Numbered from the stretch's first letter, positions 16,968-27,886 are shown. The stretch is 64,000 nt of DNA from Rhizobium sp. (GCA_002796995.1 PEKW01000002.1:124001-188000); one strand, 5' to 3'. Program-made: numbers and translations. The notes: a model not told the origin generated them from the letters alone.

Positions 16968-17660
16968 TCAGAGGACTTCGGCCATCTCGGCGAGGATCGC
17001 GCGCGCCGCCTCCTTTGGATCCGGCGCCTTGACGATCGGGCGCGCGACGACGAGGTGGCTGGAGCCGGCCTTCAGCGCGTCGGCGGGCGTCATCACACGC
17101 TTCTGGTCGCCCTTGTCGGCGCCGGCCGGACGGATGCCGGGGGTGACCAGCGCCATGTCGGGTCCGATCACCTTGCGCACGGCGCTTGCCTCTTCGGCCG
17201 AGCAGACGATACCGCCCATGCCGGCAATGCGGGCCTGTTCGGCGCGCTTCAGCACCAGCGTGTGCGGGTCGTATTCATAGCCGGCATCGACCAGGTCCTG
17301 CTCGTCCATCGAGGTGAGCACGGTCACGCCGAGCAGGCAAAGCCCCGAGCCTTCCGCCGCCTTGACCGCGGCGCGCATGGCCTTCGGATAGGCGTGCAGG
17401 GTCAGCATCGACATGCCCATCTTGGCGATATTCTCGACGCCTGAGGCGACCGTGTTGTCGATGTCGAGCAGCTTCATGTCGAGGAAGATCTTCTTGCCGC
17501 TCTGGGCGAGCTCGCGGGCGAATTCCAGCCCGCCGGCAAAAGCCAGCTGGTAGCCGATCTTGTAGAAGAGGATGTCGTCGCCGAGCGTCTCGACGATGTT
17601 TTCGGCTTCCCGGACGGTCGGCACATCCAGGCCGACGATGAGGCGTTCGCGTGGCATCAT
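16968..17660 (-). CDS. pyrF: Orotidine 5'-phosphate decarboxylase
   Basis: Decarboxylates OMP to UMP, the last step of de novo pyrimidine synthesis. The 230-residue protein has the active-site DxKxxD motif in [13 protein letters not shown], the N-terminal LIVGLDV strand, and the phosphate-binding VTPGIRP loop. The first ATG at 17660 overlaps the stop of the histidine phosphatase by four bases; a second ATG follows immediately at 17657. Longer in-frame upstream sequence is part of the neighbouring gene. Confidence 0.96.
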   Translation of the reverse strand: MMPRERLIVGLDVPTVREAENIVETLGDDILFYKIGYQLAFAGGLEFARELAQSGKKIFLDMKLLDIDNTVASGVENIAKMGMSMLTLHAYPKAMRAAVKAAEGSGLCLLGVTVLTSMDEQDLVDAGYEYDPHTLVLKRAEQARIAGMGGIVCSAEEASAVRKVIGPDMALVTPGIRPAGADKGDQKRVMTPADALKAGSSHLVVARPIVKAPDPKEAARAILAEMAEVL

Positions 17661-18247
17661 GGGTCGATCCCCTTCCAGTCTTCGATCGGCGTCCACTCGC
17701 ATGCGATGCGCCGATCCGCAAGAGTGAAGGCGTAAAGATTGCCGCCGCCGGGCAACTGGTCTTCGGCGCGGCTGATCGGGATGCCGAGCAGGCGGCATTT
17801 CAGCAGAGTGCCGACGCCCCCATGGCCGACAAAGGCGATCGGCACGGCCGGCTCGTGATCGTCAAGGATGGCCGTCACCGATCCGACGATGCGGGCCTGG
17901 GCGTCGGCCGCCCGTTCCCAGCCGCGAAAGCTCTCGAGCGGATGGGCGAAGAACCAATCGGCGGCCTTCTCGAATTCGGCCGGCTTCAGGAAGCCCGTCG
18001 CCGAGCGGTCGTTTTCATGCATCGCCTCGACCGTCTCGAAGCCGATGCCGGCAGCGGTGGCGAGGATCTGCGCGGTCTCGATCGCCTTGACTTCGGCGCT
18101 GGAGACGATGCGTCCGAGTTGTTTCACCCACGGACGTGATGCGGCCTGTTCGGCGCGGGTAGCGCCAATCTCCGACAGCCCCCAATGCGGAACGGGCACG
18201 GTCGGATCGATCCGGACCTGGGGGTGGGTAATATAGAGACCGAACAT
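17657..18247 (-). CDS. Histidine phosphatase superfamily protein with altered RHG motif
   Basis: A 196-residue phosphoglycerate-mutase-like protein. The usual N-terminal LxRHG motif reads LYITHPQVR: the histidine nucleophile is kept but Arg and Gly are replaced by Thr and Pro. The later blocks are normal, with [24 protein letters not shown] and the second catalytic histidine in FVGHGGVG. I infer phosphatase activity may be altered rather than lost. It is translationally coupled to pyrF (ATGA overlap). Confidence 0.85.
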   Translation of the reverse strand: MFGLYITHPQVRIDPTVPVPHWGLSEIGATRAEQAASRPWVKQLGRIVSSAEVKAIETAQILATAAGIGFETVEAMHENDRSATGFLKPAEFEKAADWFFAHPLESFRGWERAADAQARIVGSVTAILDDHEPAVPIAFVGHGGVGTLLKCRLLGIPISRAEDQLPGGGNLYAFTLADRRIACEWTPIEDWKGIDP

Positions 18248-18266
18248 CCGGACGTGGCGCCTTCGG

Positions 18267-18860
18267 TCAGCCGCGGCGATAGATCCACAGCTGCGCGGGG
18301 GGAATGTTGCGCATGACGAAGTCGAAATGCTGGATGTGATAGCTGTCCGGCTTGGCGATGATCGGCGAAACCGCGCCGTAGGAAATCTGCACGACGGGGC
18401 GTCCCGGCGGCAGGCGGTCCAGCAGCGCTTCCAGCATGCGGATGCGCTCGGACATCGGGAAATTGAGCAGCGGAACTGCGGAGATGACCGAGTCGAACAT
18501 CTGGTCGGCGCGCGGACCGAGCGTCTTCTGCAGATCGAAGGCGTCGCCGTGGATGAAGTTCACGCTGGGAAAGGTCTGCACCAGATGGTCGTAGAAATCC
18601 TCGGAATACTCGATCGAAAACAGGTTTTCCGGCTTCACGCCGCGCGCCAGGATCGCCTTGGTGATCACGCCCGTACCCGGGCCGAGTTCCAGAACGGGCA
18701 GGCTGGCATGCGGATTGACGACGCTCGCCATGCGGCGCGCGGTGATCGAGGAAGTGGGAGCGATGGCGCCTACGGTCTTCGGCCCTTGCATCATGCCCTT
18801 GAAGAAGCGGATCTCCTCGTCGAACTTCTTCTCGAACTTCTGCTTCAAGCGTCGTACCAT
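18267..18860 (-). CDS. pmtA: Phospholipid N-methyltransferase PmtA
   Basis: Methylates phosphatidylethanolamine to phosphatidylcholine with SAM, a pathway typical of rhizobia and agrobacteria. The 197-residue protein has SAM motif I LELGPGTGVITKAIL, IEYSEDFYDHL (motif II acidic residue) and FDSVISAVPLLNFP. The N-terminal KQKFEKKFDEEIRFFKGMM is a basic amphipathic helix like that by which Agrobacterium PmtA binds anionic membranes. It is smaller than, and unrelated to, eukaryotic PEMT. It is transcribed on its own, downstream of dnaN. Confidence 0.93.
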   Translation of the reverse strand: MVRRLKQKFEKKFDEEIRFFKGMMQGPKTVGAIAPTSSITARRMASVVNPHASLPVLELGPGTGVITKAILARGVKPENLFSIEYSEDFYDHLVQTFPSVNFIHGDAFDLQKTLGPRADQMFDSVISAVPLLNFPMSERIRMLEALLDRLPPGRPVVQISYGAVSPIIAKPDSYHIQHFDFVMRNIPPAQLWIYRRG

Positions 18861-18981
18861 GGCCTAATCCCCACTCAAGACCTAAAGCGCGTACATCCGC
18901 GCCCGGCAAATGTCGCCCGGGTTTGTCGCAAAAACAAGGCGAAATGCCGCAAGCGGCAAAATTGCCTGTGCGAATCGTGGC

Positions 18982-20100
18982 TTAAACCCGCATCGGCATC
19001 AGAACATACAACGCATCGTCACCCGCGGTGTCGCGGATCAGCGTCGGCGAGCCGGCATCGGCCAGCAGGAAGATCGCGTCGTCGCCGGACAGCTGCGCGG
19101 TGATGTCGAGCAGGTACTTGGCGTTGAAGCCGATTTCCATGGCGTCGTTGTCGTAGCCGACGGCCACTTCTTCCGTCGCGCTGCCGGAATCCGGGTTGTT
19201 GACGGTGAGCATCAGGTGTCCGTCAGACAGCGCCAGCTTCACGGCGCGGCCGCGCTCGGAAGAAATCGTCGACACACGGTCGACGGCCTGCGCGAAGGTC
19301 TGGCAATCGACCCGCATTTCCTTGTCGTTCGCCGCCGGAATGACGCGCTGGTAATCGGGGAAGGTGCCGTCGATCAGCTTCGAGGTCATCACGATCTCGC
19401 CGATGGTGAGGCGGATCTTGGCGTCCGACACTTCGACGGTGACGATCATCTCCGGATTGTCGACCAGCTTCTGCAGTTCGCCCACCGTCTTGCGGGGAAT
19501 GATGATGCCGGGCATGCCTTCGGAGCCGGACGGTGCCTCGACGTCGGCGCGCGCGAGGCGATGGCCGTCGGTGGCGACCGCGCGCAGCTTCAGCGCGCCG
19601 CCGCTTTCGATCGTGTGCAGGTAGATGCCGTTCAGGTAGTAGCGGGTCTCTTCGGTCGAGATTGCGAACTGGGTGCGATCGATCAGCATTTTCAGGTCGC
19701 TCGCCTTCAGTTTGAAGGAATGCGAGAAATTGCCGGCCGTCAGGTCGGGGAAGTCGGCTTCCGATAGGCACTGCAGCGAGAATTTCGAGCGGCCGGAGGC
19801 GACCGTCATCGTCGCGCCGTCCGGCGTGGTGGCTAGCAGCACTTCGGCGCCGTCCGGCAGCTTGCGGACGATTTCATAGAGCAGGTGCGCGGGAACTGTG
19901 GTCGCGCCGGCCTGCTCGACCATGGCCGGCGTCGCCTCGGTGATCTCGAGGTCGAGGTCGGTCGCCTTCATCGCCAGGCTCGCACCCTCGGCGCGCAGCA
20001 GGACGTTCGACAGGATCGGGATCGTGTTGCGCCGCTCGACCACGCGATGCACGTGGTTCAGCGATTTCAGAAGGTTCGACCGTTCAAGAGTAATACGCAT
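18982..20100 (-). CDS. dnaN: DNA polymerase III beta subunit (sliding clamp)
   Basis: Ring-shaped processivity clamp that encircles DNA and tethers the replicative polymerase. The 372-residue protein starts MRITLERSNLLKSLNHVHRV and ends in the diagnostic DDALYVLMPMRV; RRNTIPILSNVLL and ATDGHRLA are conserved. The start at 20100 is chosen over a longer frame whose first 53 codons are low-complexity and unconserved. The gene is about 36 kb from dnaA, an arrangement usual in Rhizobiales. Confidence 0.97.
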   Translation of the reverse strand: MRITLERSNLLKSLNHVHRVVERRNTIPILSNVLLRAEGASLAMKATDLDLEITEATPAMVEQAGATTVPAHLLYEIVRKLPDGAEVLLATTPDGATMTVASGRSKFSLQCLSEADFPDLTAGNFSHSFKLKASDLKMLIDRTQFAISTEETRYYLNGIYLHTIESGGALKLRAVATDGHRLARADVEAPSGSEGMPGIIIPRKTVGELQKLVDNPEMIVTVEVSDAKIRLTIGEIVMTSKLIDGTFPDYQRVIPAANDKEMRVDCQTFAQAVDRVSTISSERGRAVKLALSDGHLMLTVNNPDSGSATEEVAVGYDNDAMEIGFNAKYLLDITAQLSGDDAIFLLADAGSPTLIRDTAGDDALYVLMPMRV

Positions 20101-20328
20101 GGACACTACCGCTTTCGACCTGTCGCGGTCCGGACTCCGGGACCGCACTGTTCCTCCCGGCCACCGAAGAGGGCCGGACAATGTGGACGGGCAAAATGGC
20201 AGGAATTGAACGAGAAAAGCAAGAGGCAGCTGCGCGGCGTTCGCACCAAATTGACGCAATGGCTAACGCCGGTGCGGGCAGGCGCGGCCCTTGCCCAATC
20301 GCAGGGGCTGGACGATAAGGAGGGATCA

Positions 20329-20349
20329 ATGCGGAGAGACGGAACGTGA
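20329..20349 (+). CDS. Six-codon leader peptide MRRDGT coupled to rsmI
   Basis: A strong ribosome site AAGGAGGG (20317-20324) precedes an ATG at 20329 that encodes only MRRDGT. Its stop TGA overlaps the rsmI GTG start (GTGA). This looks like translational coupling: ribosomes load at the strong site and re-initiate on the GTG of rsmI, whose own ribosome site is weaker. The possibility that it is accidental remains. Confidence 0.45.
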   Translation: MRRDGT

Positions 20350-21263
20350 CAGTGGCTGAGGACGGCAAAGAGGCGACATCGCCGCAGCGGACCTATCGGG
20401 TGAGCGACGTGGTGATCGCCGCCCGGCCGCTGGAGCCGGCGCTCTATCTGGTCGCGACCCCGATCGGCAATCTCGGCGACATCACGCTCAGGGCGCTGGA
20501 AACGCTCGCCGGCGCCGATGTGCTGGCCTGCGAGGACACGCGCGTGACCCGCGTGCTGCTGGACCGTTTCGGCATCCAGAACCGGCCCTATTCCTATCAC
20601 GAATACAATGCCAACGAGGCCGGCCCGAAGCTGATCGCGGCGCTCGAAGCGGGCCGGTCCGTTGCGCTGGTTTCGGATGCCGGGACGCCGCTCGTCTCGG
20701 ACCCCGGCTATCGTCTCGGCCAGCTGGCGATCGAGGCGGGCCACCGCGTCGTGCCGATCCCCGGCGCTTCCGCACCGCTTGCCGCTCTCGTCGGTTCCGG
20801 CCTGCCGAACGACGCCTTCCTCTTCGCCGGCTTCCTGCCGGTCAAGGACAAGGCGCGCCACGAGCGGCTGGCGCAATTGCGCGAGGTTCCCGCCACGCTC
20901 ATTTTCTTCGAGAGCCCGCACCGGATCGGCGACACACTCGCCGCCGCCGCGGATGAGCTCGGAGCCGAACGGCAGGCTTCGGTGTGCCGCGAGCTGACGA
21001 AGACCTTCGAGGAGTTTCGCCGCGGCTCGCTGCGGGAACTCGCCAACTACTATGCCGACCGGACCGTCAAGGGTGAAGTCGTGCTGGTGGTCGGCCCGCC
21101 GCTCGAGAAGCCGGCGCCGGAGGCGGGCGAGATCGATCGCATCCTCGCCGAGCTTGGCGAGACCCTGCCCACCGCCAAGGCGGCGACGGAAGCCGCCAGG
21201 CTGACCGGCCTGCCGCGCAAGGACCTTTACCAGCGCCTGCTCGAGCTGAAGGGATCGGTGTGA
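20346..21263 (+). CDS. rsmI: 16S rRNA (cytidine(1402)-2'-O)-methyltransferase
   Basis: Methylates the 2'-O of C1402 in 16S rRNA, tuning the decoding centre. The 305-residue tetrapyrrole-methylase-fold protein has LYLVATPIGNLGDITLRAL, CEDTRVTRVLL and VSDAGTPLVSDPGYRL, plus the C-terminal DLYQRLLEL tail. The GTG start overlaps a short upstream leader peptide; a second GTG lies two codons in. It is coupled to yraN (overlapping stop/start at 21260). Confidence 0.95.
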   Translation: MTVAEDGKEATSPQRTYRVSDVVIAARPLEPALYLVATPIGNLGDITLRALETLAGADVLACEDTRVTRVLLDRFGIQNRPYSYHEYNANEAGPKLIAALEAGRSVALVSDAGTPLVSDPGYRLGQLAIEAGHRVVPIPGASAPLAALVGSGLPNDAFLFAGFLPVKDKARHERLAQLREVPATLIFFESPHRIGDTLAAAADELGAERQASVCRELTKTFEEFRRGSLRELANYYADRTVKGEVVLVVGPPLEKPAPEAGEIDRILAELGETLPTAKAATEAARLTGLPRKDLYQRLLELKGSV

Positions 21264-21652
21264 CCGGCCGGCGGCCAAAGCTCCGACAGAAAACGACGCC
21301 CGATCCCGGGCGGATCAAGGCCGAACGCCGCGGCCGGCTTTCCGAATATTGGGCAGCTCTGTACCTGCTGCTTAAGGGCTATCGGATCGTCGCGTTGCGC
21401 TACAGGACGCGGGCCGGGGAGGTGGACCTCATTGCCCGCAAGGGCGATCTCATCGTCTTTGTCGAGGTGAAGGCCCGGCGTGACGAGGCGCTGGCGGTCG
21501 ATGCGGTCGGCGCCCTGACCCAGGCCCGCATCCGGTCCGCCAGCGACTATTGGCTGTCGCGCCATGCGGATTCCCACCGCCTGTCGATGCGCTACGACAT
21601 CGTAGCAGTCCTGCCGCGCCGCTGGCCGAGGCACTTCATCGACGCGTTCTGA
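21260..21652 (+). CDS. YraN/UPF0102 family endonuclease-fold protein
   Basis: A 130-residue protein of the PD-(D/E)XK superfamily type. The core is seen as LRYRTRAGEVDLIARKGDLIVFVEVKAR, split in two parts, with the ExK motif in FVEVKARRDEAL. It lies directly after rsmI in many proteobacteria and begins with a GTG overlapping the rsmI stop. Its biological role is not settled; a nuclease or DNA-processing function is inferred from the fold. Confidence 0.9.
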   Translation: MTGRRPKLRQKTTPDPGRIKAERRGRLSEYWAALYLLLKGYRIVALRYRTRAGEVDLIARKGDLIVFVEVKARRDEALAVDAVGALTQARIRSASDYWLSRHADSHRLSMRYDIVAVLPRRWPRHFIDAF

Positions 21653-21802
21653 GACCGTTCGCGGCCCCGCCTGCTCGAGGCGCTTTGAGCACTGCTCAAA
21701 TCGATTGGATTTGTAATCTTAGTGACACAGAAGCTTCAAGTGGCCGTCACACATCGCGACTAATCCACTCCTCACCCCAATATTGGCGGAGAGGATTTTT
21801 CC

Positions 21803-23101
21803 ATGTTCAAGAAGCTTTCTTTGGCCGCTCTGGCCCTGACCATGACCGCATCGACGACGCTGGCCGCGACCAACATCAGCTGGTGGCACGGCATGGGCGG
21901 CCGCAATGGCGAAGTGATCAACGAAGTCGCCCAGAAGTTCAACGCCGCCCAGAGCGAATGCGCCCTGACGCCGGTCTCCAAGGGTTCCTACGAGGAAGCC
22001 CTCTCGGCCGGCATCGCCGCCTTCCGTTCGGGCGAACAGCCGAACATCCTGCAGGTGTTCGACGCCGGTGCCGCCACCATCATCAATGCCAAGGGTGCTG
22101 CCGTTGCCGCCGAAGACCTGATCAAGGACGCCGGCTTCGAGTTCAACCGCGACGACTTCATCGAAGGTGTGCGCTATTTCTACGCCGATAGCGAAGGCAA
22201 GTTCGTCGGCATGCCGTTCAACTCCTCGGCCCCGATCATGTACGTCAACACCGACGCGCTGAAGAAGGCCGGCGTTGAAGCCCCGAAGACCTGGGAAGAG
22301 TTCGAAGCCATCGCGCCGAAGCTCAAGGAAGCCGGCTTCATCCCGCTCGTCCAGTCGCAGCTCACCTGGCAGTTCACCGAGAATTTCTTCTCGCGCCATA
22401 ACCTGCAGTTCGCCTCGAACAACAATGGTTACGACAGCGTCGTCGACACGACGATCAACGTCACCGACCCGAACCACGTCATGATGTACGAAAAGCTGAA
22501 GGCCTGGTACGACCAGGGCCTGTTCGGCTACTACGGCGCCGGCTGGAACGACAACCAGAAGCCCTTCGAAGAAGGCAAGGTTGCGCTCTGGATCGGTTCG
22601 TCCGGCTCCTTCGGCGGCCTGCAGAAGACCGCGACCATGCCCTTCTCGGCCACCTTCCTGCCCTTCTGGAAGTCGGTCAACCCGGAAGGCGTCCATACCT
22701 TCATCGGCGGCGCGGCGCTGTTCGCCATGGCCGGCAAGCCGGAAGCCGAGAACAAGTGCACGGCCTCGTTCTTCCACTTCCTGACCTCGCCCGAGATCCA
22801 GAAGTTCTACCACCAGTCCACCGGCTATGTCGCCATCACCAAGGCAGCCTATGAACTGGCCAAGTCGGAAGGCTACTACAACGAGAAGCCGGCCGCCGAA
22901 GTCGGCATCCAGCAGCTCTCGCTGCCGGGCGGCGAGTGGGACAAGGGCTATCGCATGGGCTTCTACCCGCAGATCCGCTCGGTGATGGAACGCGAATACA
23001 ACCGCATCTTCGCCGGCGAGACCACGCCGAAGGAAGCCATGGAAACCATCAAGAAGGAAGCCGACGAACTGCTCGCCCGCTTCGCCAAGACGGCCGGCTG
23101 A
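21803..23101 (+). CDS. ugpB: sn-Glycerol-3-phosphate ABC transporter, substrate-binding protein
   Basis: Periplasmic receptor that delivers glycerol-3-phosphate (and possibly glycerophosphodiesters) to the UgpAE permease. The 432-residue protein has signal peptide MFKKLSLAALALTMTASTTL ending near ALA; ISWWHGMGGRNGEV and GMPFNSSAPIMYVNTDAL are typical of UgpB. The gene starts the ugpBAEC operon. Upstream 21653-21802 has weak GTCA elements at 11-base spacing, but not a convincing Pho box. An attenuating hairpin follows at 23126, consistent with higher expression of the binding protein. Confidence 0.95.
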   Translation: MFKKLSLAALALTMTASTTLAATNISWWHGMGGRNGEVINEVAQKFNAAQSECALTPVSKGSYEEALSAGIAAFRSGEQPNILQVFDAGAATIINAKGAAVAAEDLIKDAGFEFNRDDFIEGVRYFYADSEGKFVGMPFNSSAPIMYVNTDALKKAGVEAPKTWEEFEAIAPKLKEAGFIPLVQSQLTWQFTENFFSRHNLQFASNNNGYDSVVDTTINVTDPNHVMMYEKLKAWYDQGLFGYYGAGWNDNQKPFEEGKVALWIGSSGSFGGLQKTATMPFSATFLPFWKSVNPEGVHTFIGGAALFAMAGKPEAENKCTASFFHFLTSPEIQKFYHQSTGYVAITKAAYELAKSEGYYNEKPAAEVGIQQLSLPGGEWDKGYRMGFYPQIRSVMEREYNRIFAGETTPKEAMETIKKEADELLARFAKTAG

Positions 23102-23125
23102 CCTTTCTCTTCCAATGCATCGAGT

Positions 23126-23154
23126 TCCCGGGAGCCTCAAGCTCCCGGGATTTT
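23126..23154 (+). terminator. Intercistronic attenuator between ugpB and ugpA
   Basis: Perfect ten-base stem TCCCGGGAGC/GCTCCCGGGA with a five-base loop, followed by TTTTCC, sits in the 69-base gap between ugpB and ugpA. It would partially terminate transcription or protect the ugpB message, letting the periplasmic receptor be made in excess of the membrane proteins, a common layout in ABC operons. Confidence 0.75.
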
Positions 23155-23170
23155 CCTTGAAGGCTGCCCC

Positions 23171-24052
23171 ATGAAGCGCGTCCAGTTCACCTCGCGATAT
23201 CTTCCCTACCTGCTGCTCCTGCCGCAGTTCGCGATCATTTCGATTTTCTTCTACTGGCCGTCCGCCCAGGCGATCCATTCTTCCTTCTTCATCGAGGATC
23301 CCTTCGGCTTTGGCTCGGCCTTCGTCGGTCTCGACAACTACACGGATGCGCTGGGTTCCCACGAATACCAGAAGATTGCCCGCTTCACGGTGGCCTACAG
23401 CCTGATCGTCACGTTCCTCACGCTGTCGCTCGGCCTGCTGCTCGCGCTGAAAGCGGACGCCGTCATACGTGGCCAATCGACCTACAAGACGCTGCTGATC
23501 GTCGTCTATGCGATCGCCCCGCCGGTCGCCGGCCTGATCGGCATGATGTTCTTCGACCAGCATATCGGCCCCTTCGTGCACTTCGTCGCGCTGTTCGGCT
23601 GGGACATGAAGGTCGGGATCAACTATTTCGACACGGCCCTCGCCATGATCGCCGTCGCGGTGTGGAACCAGATTCCTTATAATTTCATCTTCTTCCTGTC
23701 CGGCCTGCAGGGCATTCCGGCCTCGATCCGCGAGGCCGCCGCCATCGACTGCAAGTCCGGCACCCGCCGGTTCTGGACGGTCATCCTGCCGCTGCTGACC
23801 CCGACGGCCTTCTTCCTGCTGGTCATCAACATGACCTATTCGCTGTTCGACACCTTCGGCGTGATCGACGTGATCGTGAAGGACAAGGCGGCCAACAACC
23901 CGATCACGCTGGTCTACAAGGTCTATCTCGACGGCTTCCGCGGCAACGACCTCGGCTCGTCCTCGGCCCAGTCGGTCATCCTGATGGTCATCGTGCTGGT
24001 GTTGACGCTCGTCCAGTTCCGTTTCATCGAACGCCGCGTTCATTACGGTTGA
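23171..24052 (+). CDS. ugpA: sn-Glycerol-3-phosphate ABC transporter, permease UgpA
   Basis: Inner-membrane permease of 293 residues with six helices. The EAA loop that docks to the ATPase is [20 protein letters not shown], preceded by a long cytoplasmic loop. With UgpE it forms the translocation pore of the ugp importer. It is 9 bases upstream of ugpE, so translation is probably coupled. Confidence 0.95.
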   Translation: MKRVQFTSRYLPYLLLLPQFAIISIFFYWPSAQAIHSSFFIEDPFGFGSAFVGLDNYTDALGSHEYQKIARFTVAYSLIVTFLTLSLGLLLALKADAVIRGQSTYKTLLIVVYAIAPPVAGLIGMMFFDQHIGPFVHFVALFGWDMKVGINYFDTALAMIAVAVWNQIPYNFIFFLSGLQGIPASIREAAAIDCKSGTRRFWTVILPLLTPTAFFLLVINMTYSLFDTFGVIDVIVKDKAANNPITLVYKVYLDGFRGNDLGSSSAQSVILMVIVLVLTLVQFRFIERRVHYG

Positions 24053-24061
24053 GGTCGAGCC

Positions 24062-24904
24062 ATGTATCGCACCAAGTTCTTCGACCATCTCATCCTGATC
24101 GCCGGCGTCATCCTTATGCTCGGGCCGCTGGTGGTGGCGTTCACCACCTCGACCCACACGGCGGCCGAGATCCACACCGACGGCCTGATGCTGTCGATCG
24201 GCGACCACTTCACCGAGACCTACGACAAGGTGCTGTTCCGCGGCGGCGGCTTCACCGGCGAGGTCACGGGCCTCACCATGGCGCTGAACTCGCTGATCCT
24301 CGGCCTCGGCTTCGCCATCGGCAAGATCGTCCTGTCGATGATGGCGGCCTATGCGATCGTCTATTTCCGCTTTCGTTTCGCCACGCTCGCCTTCTGGCTG
24401 ATCTTCACCACGCTGCTTCTGCCGCTCGAGGTGCGCATCATGCCGTCCTACAAGGTGATGAGCGATCTTGGCCTGTTGAACACCCATACCGGCCTGATCC
24501 TGCCGCTGCTCGCCTCGGCGACCGGCACCTTCTTCTTCCGCCAGTTCTTCAAGTCGGTGCCGGACGAACTGCTGGAGGCCGCCCGGATCGACGGCGCGGG
24601 CCCGGTCAAGTTCTTCATCGACGTGCTCGTGCCGCTGTCGCGCACCATGATCGCGGCGGTGTTCATCATCATGTTCGTCTATGGCTGGAACCAGTATCTC
24701 TGGCCGATGCTGATGACCACGGACGAGAGCTTCTACACGCTGATGCGCGGCATCAAGCAGATCCTGCAGGTCTGGGTCGGCTCGCAGATCCCCGACTACA
24801 ACGAGGCATTCGCCATGGCCGTGCTCGCCATGCTGCCGCCCGTCGTCATCGTCGTGATCTTCCAGAGCTGGTTCATCAAGGGCCTGACCGAGAGCGACAA
24901 ATAA
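24062..24904 (+). CDS. ugpE: sn-Glycerol-3-phosphate ABC transporter, permease UgpE
   Basis: Second permease subunit, 280 residues, with hydrophobic helices and the EAA loop [17 protein letters not shown]. The C-terminal [20 protein letters not shown] resembles E. coli UgpE and the MalG-type permeases. It pairs with UgpA and UgpC; the gap to ugpC is 14 bases. Confidence 0.95.
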   Translation: MYRTKFFDHLILIAGVILMLGPLVVAFTTSTHTAAEIHTDGLMLSIGDHFTETYDKVLFRGGGFTGEVTGLTMALNSLILGLGFAIGKIVLSMMAAYAIVYFRFRFATLAFWLIFTTLLLPLEVRIMPSYKVMSDLGLLNTHTGLILPLLASATGTFFFRQFFKSVPDELLEAARIDGAGPVKFFIDVLVPLSRTMIAAVFIIMFVYGWNQYLWPMLMTTDESFYTLMRGIKQILQVWVGSQIPDYNEAFAMAVLAMLPPVVIVVIFQSWFIKGLTESDK

Positions 24905-24918
24905 GAAAGGCGAACCCC

Positions 24919-26034
<1,116 letters not shown>

Positions 26035-26059
26035 AACAGGCGCCGGGCCGTTCTGCGGC

Positions 26060-26099
26060 GCTTTGCCCGATCGTTAAAATTCGAACGATCGGCCAAAGC
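26060..26099. repeat. Long near-perfect inverted repeat after the ugp operon
   Basis: Sixteen-base arms (26060-26075 and 26084-26099) with one C-C mismatch and an eight-base AT-rich spacer. It sits 25 bases after ugpC and 60 bases before the cupin gene. Without a U-run downstream it may be an operator, a factor-assisted terminator or an mRNA-stabilising hairpin. Confidence 0.6.
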
Positions 26100-26159
26100 G
26101 AAAGGTAAGAGAGGCCTGCTATCTTTCCGTGCAGAACAAGACAGGTCCTGGGAACGGAA

Positions 26160-26660
26160 ATGCCAATCAAACTCCTGCTCGTCGGCATGGCCGGCACGCT
26201 GCTCGCCGCCCCGCGTAGCCCGCGCATCGATGAAAACCCGCCAGTGGTTTCCGCGCATAGCGGTCACCTGGCGCTCAAGCCCGCGCCGATCAAGCCGGAA
26301 TGGATCATCCGCGGCACGCCGCTCGCCCGCATGGCCGACCATTCGACCAGCACGGACGAGGCAAGCTCGACCGCGGTCTGGGATTGCACGGCAGGTGAGT
26401 TCCGCTGGTATTTCGGCTGGGACGAGACGGTGGTCATCCAGGAGGGCGAAGTGCACGTGACCGCCGAGGACGGCTCCGAGCGCCTGCTGAAAGCCGGCGA
26501 CATCGCCTATTTCCGTGGCGGCACCTGGGCGACCTGGCGCGTCGACGAATATGTCCGCAAGATCGCCTTCCTGCGCAAGCCTTTCCCCGAGCCGCTGGCG
26601 ACCCTCTACCGCATCCGCAACGCCCTGCGCTCGCCTTCGGCCAAGCGCGTTCTCGGCTGA
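26160..26660 (+). CDS. Cupin-domain protein (DUF861/EutQ-like)
   Basis: A 166-residue protein with one cupin barrel at about 80-145: FRWYFGWDETVVIQEGEVHV and LLKAGDIAYFRGGTWATWRV hold the two cupin motifs. The first motif has Trp/Asp/Glu in place of the usual HxH, so metal binding is uncertain. DUF861 relatives include ureidoglycolate-lyase-like and EutQ proteins, but no substrate is indicated. It lies between the ugp operon and gshB; ATG at 26160 follows GGAACGGAA. Confidence 0.82.
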   Translation: MPIKLLLVGMAGTLLAAPRSPRIDENPPVVSAHSGHLALKPAPIKPEWIIRGTPLARMADHSTSTDEASSTAVWDCTAGEFRWYFGWDETVVIQEGEVHVTAEDGSERLLKAGDIAYFRGGTWATWRVDEYVRKIAFLRKPFPEPLATLYRIRNALRSPSAKRVLG

Positions 26661-26749
26661 GCCGAGGTTCACGAGAATTGATGGTCGCCGACGTTGCCTT
26701 TCTCGGGGACCCGGCCTAAATCTCGTGGGCTTTCAACGAGGGGCCGGCC

Positions 26750-27697
26750 ATGGCGAAGATCACCAATATTGCGGTCCAGATGGACCATGTCTCCGGTATC
26801 GCGATCGCGGGGGATTCGACCTTCGCCATGAGCCTTGAGGCCCAGGCCCGTGGCTACAAGCTGTTCCACTATACGCCCGACCGGCTCTCCATGCGCGACG
26901 GCCGCATCATCGCCACCGTCGAGCCGATGGAACTGCGCGACGAAAAGGGCAACCACTTCACCCTGGGCGAGCCGGAGCGGATCGACCTTTCGACCATGGA
27001 CGTGGTGCTGCTGCGCCAGGATCCGCCGTTCGACATGGCATATATCACCTCCACGCACCTGCTCGAGCGCATCCACCCGAAGACGCTGGTCGTCAACGAT
27101 CCGGCCTGGGTGCGCAACTCGCCGGAAAAGATCTTCGTCACCGAATTCGCCGACCTGATGCCGCCGACGCTGATCACCCGCGACGTCAGCGAGATCGCCC
27201 GCTTCCGCGAGGAGATGGGCGACATCATCCTGAAGCCCCTTTATGGCAACGGCGGCGCCGGGGTTTTCCATTCGACCCGCGACGACCGCAACTTCACCTC
27301 GCTCATCGAGATGTTCCACCAGATGTTCCGTGAACCCTTCATCGCCCAGGCCTATCTGCCGGCGGTGCGCAAGGGCGACAAGCGCATCATCCTGGTCGAT
27401 GGCGAGGCGGTCGGCGCGATCAACCGCGTTCCGGCCGAGACCGACAGCCGCTCCAACATGCATGTCGGCGGTCGCGCCGAGGCGACGGAACTGACGGCGC
27501 GGGAAAAGGAAATCTGCGCCCGCATCGGCCCGGCACTGAAAGAGCGCGGCTTCCTGCTGGTTGGCATCGACGTCATCGGCGACTACATGACCGAGATCAA
27601 CGTGACCTCGCCCACCGGCATCCGGGAAGTCAAGAAGTTCGGCGGCGCAGATATCGCCGCGCTTCTGTGGGATGCGATCGAGAAGAAGCGGGCCTGA
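26750..27697 (+). CDS. gshB: Glutathione synthase
   Basis: Joins gamma-glutamylcysteine and glycine with ATP, the final step of glutathione synthesis. The 315-residue ATP-grasp protein has the prokaryotic GSH-S features: [28 protein letters not shown] (ATP-binding Gly loop), [18 protein letters not shown] and [12 protein letters not shown] (Mg2+ ligands). GAGGGG sits eight bases before the ATG. Confidence 0.97.
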   Translation: MAKITNIAVQMDHVSGIAIAGDSTFAMSLEAQARGYKLFHYTPDRLSMRDGRIIATVEPMELRDEKGNHFTLGEPERIDLSTMDVVLLRQDPPFDMAYITSTHLLERIHPKTLVVNDPAWVRNSPEKIFVTEFADLMPPTLITRDVSEIARFREEMGDIILKPLYGNGGAGVFHSTRDDRNFTSLIEMFHQMFREPFIAQAYLPAVRKGDKRIILVDGEAVGAINRVPAETDSRSNMHVGGRAEATELTAREKEICARIGPALKERGFLLVGIDVIGDYMTEINVTSPTGIREVKKFGGADIAALLWDAIEKKRA

Positions 27698-27886
27698 CAC
27701 AGGCTCGTCTTCCGCTCTGATCACCCTTCGTTCCAACTATACAACCCGGCGCAACCCGATCGCGAGTATAGCGTGAATTTGTTCCGCTAATGTTCTTGTT
27801 TTCGGGCGCGATCCGTGCCAGATTGCAATCCATGACCCGCGCAAGATGTAGTTGCGAGGGGCGGGCTGGGTTCGTGGGGGCGGGCG

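Noticed and set aside
21721..21761. A Pho box upstream of ugpB
   Set aside because: TTCA, GTCA and CGAC are at 11-base spacing, but the flanking bases match CTGTCAT poorly; only one unit is a good match.
21719..24487. A 922-codon frame on the minus strand
   Set aside because: It covers ugpB, ugpA and ugpE antisense; its composition reflects the codon bias of the opposite strand.
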